Source: CAYUHZ01 sp964444625 (GTDB taxonomy: Bacteria; Patescibacteriota; Patescibacteriia; Patescibacteriales; GWC2-42-12). Taken from it: a stretch of DNA of 13,416 nucleotides. The DNA is taken from positions 1 to 13,416 of the forward strand of contig CAYUHZ010000024.1 of the NCBI GenBank assembly GCA_964444625.1. The letters are read 5' to 3'. Under the pieces are notes generated by a model. That model searched no databases. It worked only from the letters and a program-made list of their open reading frames with translations, and had not been told where the DNA came from. The first letter of the stretch is position 1, and each line of letters begins with the position of its first letter. Position numbers and translations under genes: made by a program. This document shows positions 11,542-13,416 of this stretch, in pieces.

Positions 11542-12287
11542 AACAGCCTGTTTTTGCCGACGATTACGTTCAGTTTTTGTTTTTGAATGGTTAGCTCAAC
11601 CGGTGGTTTTACGCTGTTAACATTGTCTACTAACAAGGAGTGGCTATCATTATAAATCGTTAAATTTTTTAAAGTAAAAACCGTTTTGCCGGTTATTTTT
11701 TTTAAAAAATTTTGCGATTTTTTGGTCTCAATTAGAAGCTCTAAATTACCATCTTGAGGATTGAATTTTTGGCCGCTCCCGCTCCGCTGGCTTAACGGCA
11801 GGTTAATCACCTTAGTCTCCCCAGCCGCCAGCGCTTCCATGGTTAGGTTGTTTTGAACCTTGATTATGGTTTGGGCATTATTGATTTTGGCATCAACCAA
11901 AAAATAAACATCATTCGCCTTGCCCAGGTCCAGCTTAATCAAGCGGCGAGCCGACAAAACATCGCAAGCGCCTTCGTTTCGATCAATGCCCAGGCAATTG
12001 GCGATCAGGTTTTCCCCTTGATCGCCAATAGGAATAATCCCGAGCACCAATTGATGTTGGGCAAGGGCATTGATAACCTTGTTGATTGTTTGGTCATTGC
12101 CAACCGCTATAATCGTCTTGGCCCCCCTTTTCGCCTCATCATTGACAATTCCTGGGATACTAGTCATTACATTCAAACGGTTAATTTTACCGCTTAATCC
12201 CAGATCGGTAATCCTGGCCTCAATTTTCGCCAGCAGATTAAAATATTTTTTTTGGTTGGTATGTGCGTCGTAAATGTAGCTGTACAT
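11538..12287 (-). CDS. Diacylglycerol-kinase-like protein with altered nucleotide motif
   Basis: The product has 249 residues. Residues 57-101 resemble the DAGK catalytic domain of lipid and sphingosine kinases: KTIIAVGNDQTINKVINAL stands where GGDGTxNEV is expected, and LGIIPIGDQGENLIANCLGI where LGIIPLGTGNDFARSLGI is expected. The second half is beta-rich, as in the C-terminal half of this fold. The glycine-rich GGDGT is replaced by GNDQT and GTGND by GDQGEN, so ATP binding or catalysis may be altered. It may instead be a CPR-specific branch. It starts 9 nt after the bactofilin stop and so is probably co-transcribed with it. No Shine-Dalgarno site is seen. Confidence 0.6.
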   Translation of the reverse strand: MYSYIYDAHTNQKKYFNLLAKIEARITDLGLSGKINRLNVMTSIPGIVNDEAKRGAKTIIAVGNDQTINKVINALAQHQLVLGIIPIGDQGENLIANCLGIDRNEGACDVLSARRLIKLDLGKANDVYFLVDAKINNAQTIIKVQNNLTMEALAAGETKVINLPLSQRSGSGQKFNPQDGNLELLIETKKSQNFLKKITGKTVFTLKNLTIYNDSHSLLVDNVNSVKPPVELTIQKQKLNVIVGKNRLF

Positions 12288-12296
12288 AAGAAGCTG

Positions 12297-12671
12297 TTAG
12301 TCAATTTTTTTCTCAATTTTATCGTTGGCCATCGTACACTTTCCATTAAAGGTTGCCCCCCTGGCAATAGATAAATGAGCGCATTCAATATCGCCCATTA
12401 TTTTTGCTTGGCTGGTTAATTCTAAAAACCCTTTTATTTTTAAATTCCCCTTAACTTCTCCGCCGATAATACCCTCTTTTGCTTCAACATTAGCATTAAT
12501 CTTGGCTTGTGGGCCAACATTTAAACATCCGTCGGTTTTTAGGCTTCCATTTACTATCCCGTCAACCACCACATTCCCCCTTCCGACAAAATCTCCGTCA
12601 ACCTTGACTGACGAGCCGATAATTGTTTCTGCTTCCTTGGTTTCACTTTCCATGCTTGATTTAGTAAACAT
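12297..12671 (-). CDS. Bactofilin-family cytoskeletal protein
   Basis: With the ATG at 12671 it has 124 residues; an ATG at 12653 (118 residues) fits the candidate promoter at least as well, because transcription would start near 12669. The extension upstream to 12713 overlaps the promoter and is unlikely. ETIIGSSVKVDGDFVGRGNV opens the bactofilin (DUF583) domain. The rest is a right-handed beta-helix of short turns with regular glycines and hydrophobics (VDGIVNGSLKTDG, AKINANVEAKEGIIGGEVKG, AKIMGDIECAHLSIARGA). Bactofilins polymerise on the membrane and organise wall-synthesis or morphogenesis factors. It is first in a two-gene unit with the lipid-kinase-like gene. Confidence 0.9.
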   Translation of the reverse strand: MFTKSSMESETKEAETIIGSSVKVDGDFVGRGNVVVDGIVNGSLKTDGCLNVGPQAKINANVEAKEGIIGGEVKGNLKIKGFLELTSQAKIMGDIECAHLSIARGATFNGKCTMANDKIEKKID

Positions 12672-12674
12672 ATT

Positions 12675-12703
12675 TGTATAATTCAATAAAAGTATTTGGT
12701 AAA
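12675..12703 (-). promoter_or_regulatory. Candidate bactofilin promoter
   Basis: On the minus strand are TTTACC (12703-12698), a 17-nt spacer and TATACA (12680-12675). The start would fall at about 12669, giving a very short leader or none. Confidence 0.5.
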
Positions 12704-12786
12704 AAATTATCAAAAAACAGTTATTGTAAATTATTTTATTAGTTATTTAAAGTTTGATTATTTAATCTTAGGGCAAAACTATCAGT

Positions 12787-12815
12787 TTGTCAAAAAATTT
12801 TTTTTAGTGTATCAT
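12787..12815 (+). promoter_or_regulatory. Promoter facing the right repeat copy
   Basis: TTGTCA (12787-12792), a 17-nt spacer and TATCAT (12810-12815). The start would be near 12822, and no open frame follows; the next feature is the 113-bp repeat about 34 nt further on. Confidence 0.5.
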
Positions 12816-12855
12816 ATTATGAGATTAGCCAATATCATAGTATTTTATAAATGAG

Positions 12856-12968
12856 ACTGTCGCCAATAGCTAATATTGGAACAGATTTTTTAGGCATTTT
12901 TAACAACTAAAAGGCTAATTTTAGTGGTTATTTTCAAATTTTACTCCAAGTTTGGCAACAGCGCCAAA
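12856..12968 (+). repeat. 113-bp dispersed repeat, right copy (possible small RNA)
   Basis: It matches the reverse complement of 906-1018 with four substitutions. In this orientation it lies behind a good promoter and before AT-rich hairpins with a T-run at 12994-12999, so it could be transcribed as a structured RNA of about 180 nt. On the opposite strand a 20-codon frame (MPKKSVPILAIGDSLIYKIL) starts inside the repeat but has no support as a gene. Confidence 0.9.
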
Positions 12969-12972
12969 CCAT

Positions 12973-13016
12973 AAAAAGATTTTTAAAATAATCTTTTTTA
13001 TTTAAAAAAAAAGATT
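12973..13016. terminator. Nested AT hairpins after the right repeat copy
   Basis: AAAAAGATT (12973-12981) can pair with AATCTTTTT (12990-12998), and AATCTTTTTT (12990-12999) can pair instead with AAAAAAGATT (13007-13016). The two stems exclude each other. With the T-rich middle arm they may act as a weak terminator, but the stems hold only one G-C pair each. Confidence 0.35.
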
Positions 13017-13156
13017 ATTTAACTATTATTTTACGACACATAAAATTATTTAATATTAGATATTTATTAAAATTTAAATGTGTATTATTAATTAGTCGCC
13101 TAATTATCCTTTATTATTGAAGAACATTGTTTTTATTATTAATCAGCATATATTTT

Positions 13157-13228
13157 GCCTCTATAGTTTAGTGGATAAAACAAGGGACTCCTAAGCCTTA
13201 GACAGAGGTTCGATTCCTCTTGGAGGCA
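13157..13228 (+). tRNA. tRNA-Arg (anticodon CCU)
   Basis: A full cloverleaf: acceptor GCCTCTA/TGGAGGC, D stem GTTT/AAAC, anticodon loop CTCCTAA with CCT at 34-36, and T arm AGAGG-TTCGATT-CCTCT. It reads AGG. The 31-39 pair is an A-G mismatch, and one wobble pair is in the acceptor. The 3' CCA is not encoded (ACA follows) and must be added after transcription. Confidence 0.93.
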
Positions 13229-13265
13229 CATTAATTGTTCCACGAAGAACAAAAAAAATAAATAA

Positions 13266-13342
13266 GGGCCATTAGCTCAGTTGGCTAGAGCGCTTCCATG
13301 GCATGGAAGAGGTTAAGGGTTCAAGTCCCTTATGGTCCACCA
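13266..13342 (+). tRNA. tRNA-Ala (anticodon GGC)
   Basis: Acceptor GGGCCAT/ATGGTCC with one G-T pair, D stem GCTC/GAGC, anticodon stem CTTCC/GGAAG with loop ATGGCAT (GGC at 34-36), and T arm AAGGG-TTCAAGT-CCCTT. CCA is encoded. It reads GCC. It lies 37 nt after tRNA-Arg and is probably in the same transcript. Confidence 0.95.
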
Positions 13343-13398
13343 AAGTTGATTAGTTGTCTCGCTCCAGACCGTCCGAAAACTCAACTCAATTTCCGCGA

Positions 13399-13415
13399 AA
13401 ATCGCGAAGCGATTT
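13399..13415. terminator. Hairpin at the window edge after the tRNAs
   Basis: AAATCGC and GCGATTT form a 7-bp stem with a GAA loop. The sequence is cut after it, so a following T-run cannot be checked. It is a possible terminator of the tRNA transcript. Confidence 0.3.
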
Positions 13416-13416
13416 G

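Larger units (their letters stand above)
12714..13156. other. 443-bp gene-free AT-rich spacer
   Basis: No credible coding frame was found. It contains the candidate plus-strand promoter at 12787-12815, the right copy of the 113-bp repeat (12856-12968) and nested AT hairpins at 12973-13016. From 13017 to 13156 it is plain AT-rich sequence in which I see nothing further. Confidence 0.7.

Noticed and set aside
906..12968. Composite transposon reading of the inverted repeat pair
   Set aside because: The segment between the copies carries core replication genes and no transposase, and no target-site duplication is visible at either copy.
13318..13416. Open minus-strand frame entering from the right edge
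   Set aside because: It ends inside tRNA-Ala and shows no recognisable domain in the about 30 codons visible; it may be a gene end, but cannot be judged.

Overview
The window looks like the replication-origin neighbourhood of a small-genome bacterium of the Candidate Phyla Radiation (Patescibacteria, Parcubacteria-like). The basis is AT-rich DNA, compact gene order, mostly weak or absent Shine-Dalgarno sites, several tandem two-helix pilin-like proteins of the kind common in CPR genomes, and short versions of housekeeping proteins. No rRNA or marker phylogeny is available here, so the phylum call is an inference.

Layout. Positions 1-56 look like a possible leader-proximal CRISPR spacer and repeat, cut by the window edge. 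A secreted 3D-domain protein follows (122-724, minus). An operon-like minus-strand run of seven TrbC/VirB2-like pilin paralogs covers 1046-3932. It has a promoter near 4003-4008 and a terminator at 851-875. A 100-N scaffold gap (2972-3071) interrupts two of the paralogs. A class A penicillin-binding protein (4237-7029, plus) converges on dnaN (7084-8214, minus), with a shared bidirectional terminator between them. The dnaN-dnaA spacer (8215-8433) has the architecture of a Bacillus-type origin: a DnaA-box-like site, a G/C pentamer, five consecutive TA[A/G] trios and an AT-only tract. It also holds a 95-nt stretch with no A on the plus strand. dnaA (8434-9789, minus) and rpmH-rnpA-yidD-yidC (10052-11541, plus) diverge from a spacer with both promoters, DnaA-box-like sites at 11-bp spacing and a 26-bp palindrome. 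yidC converges on a minus-strand bactofilin/lipid-kinase-like pair (11538-12671). The right end holds tRNA-Arg(CCU) and tRNA-Ala(GGC).

Together the genes cover replication initiation (DnaA, beta clamp, origin), membrane protein biogenesis (YidC, YidD), RNase P protein, ribosomal protein L34, wall synthesis (PBP1A, 3D protein, bactofilin) and an envelope pilus or secretion apparatus (the pilin array).

The most notable non-genic signals are a 113-bp repeat present as two near-identical inverted copies (906-1018 and 12856-12968) flanking the whole segment, a short variable cassette between two otherwise nearly identical pilin genes, and the origin structure. Everything was read by eye; no searches were run.
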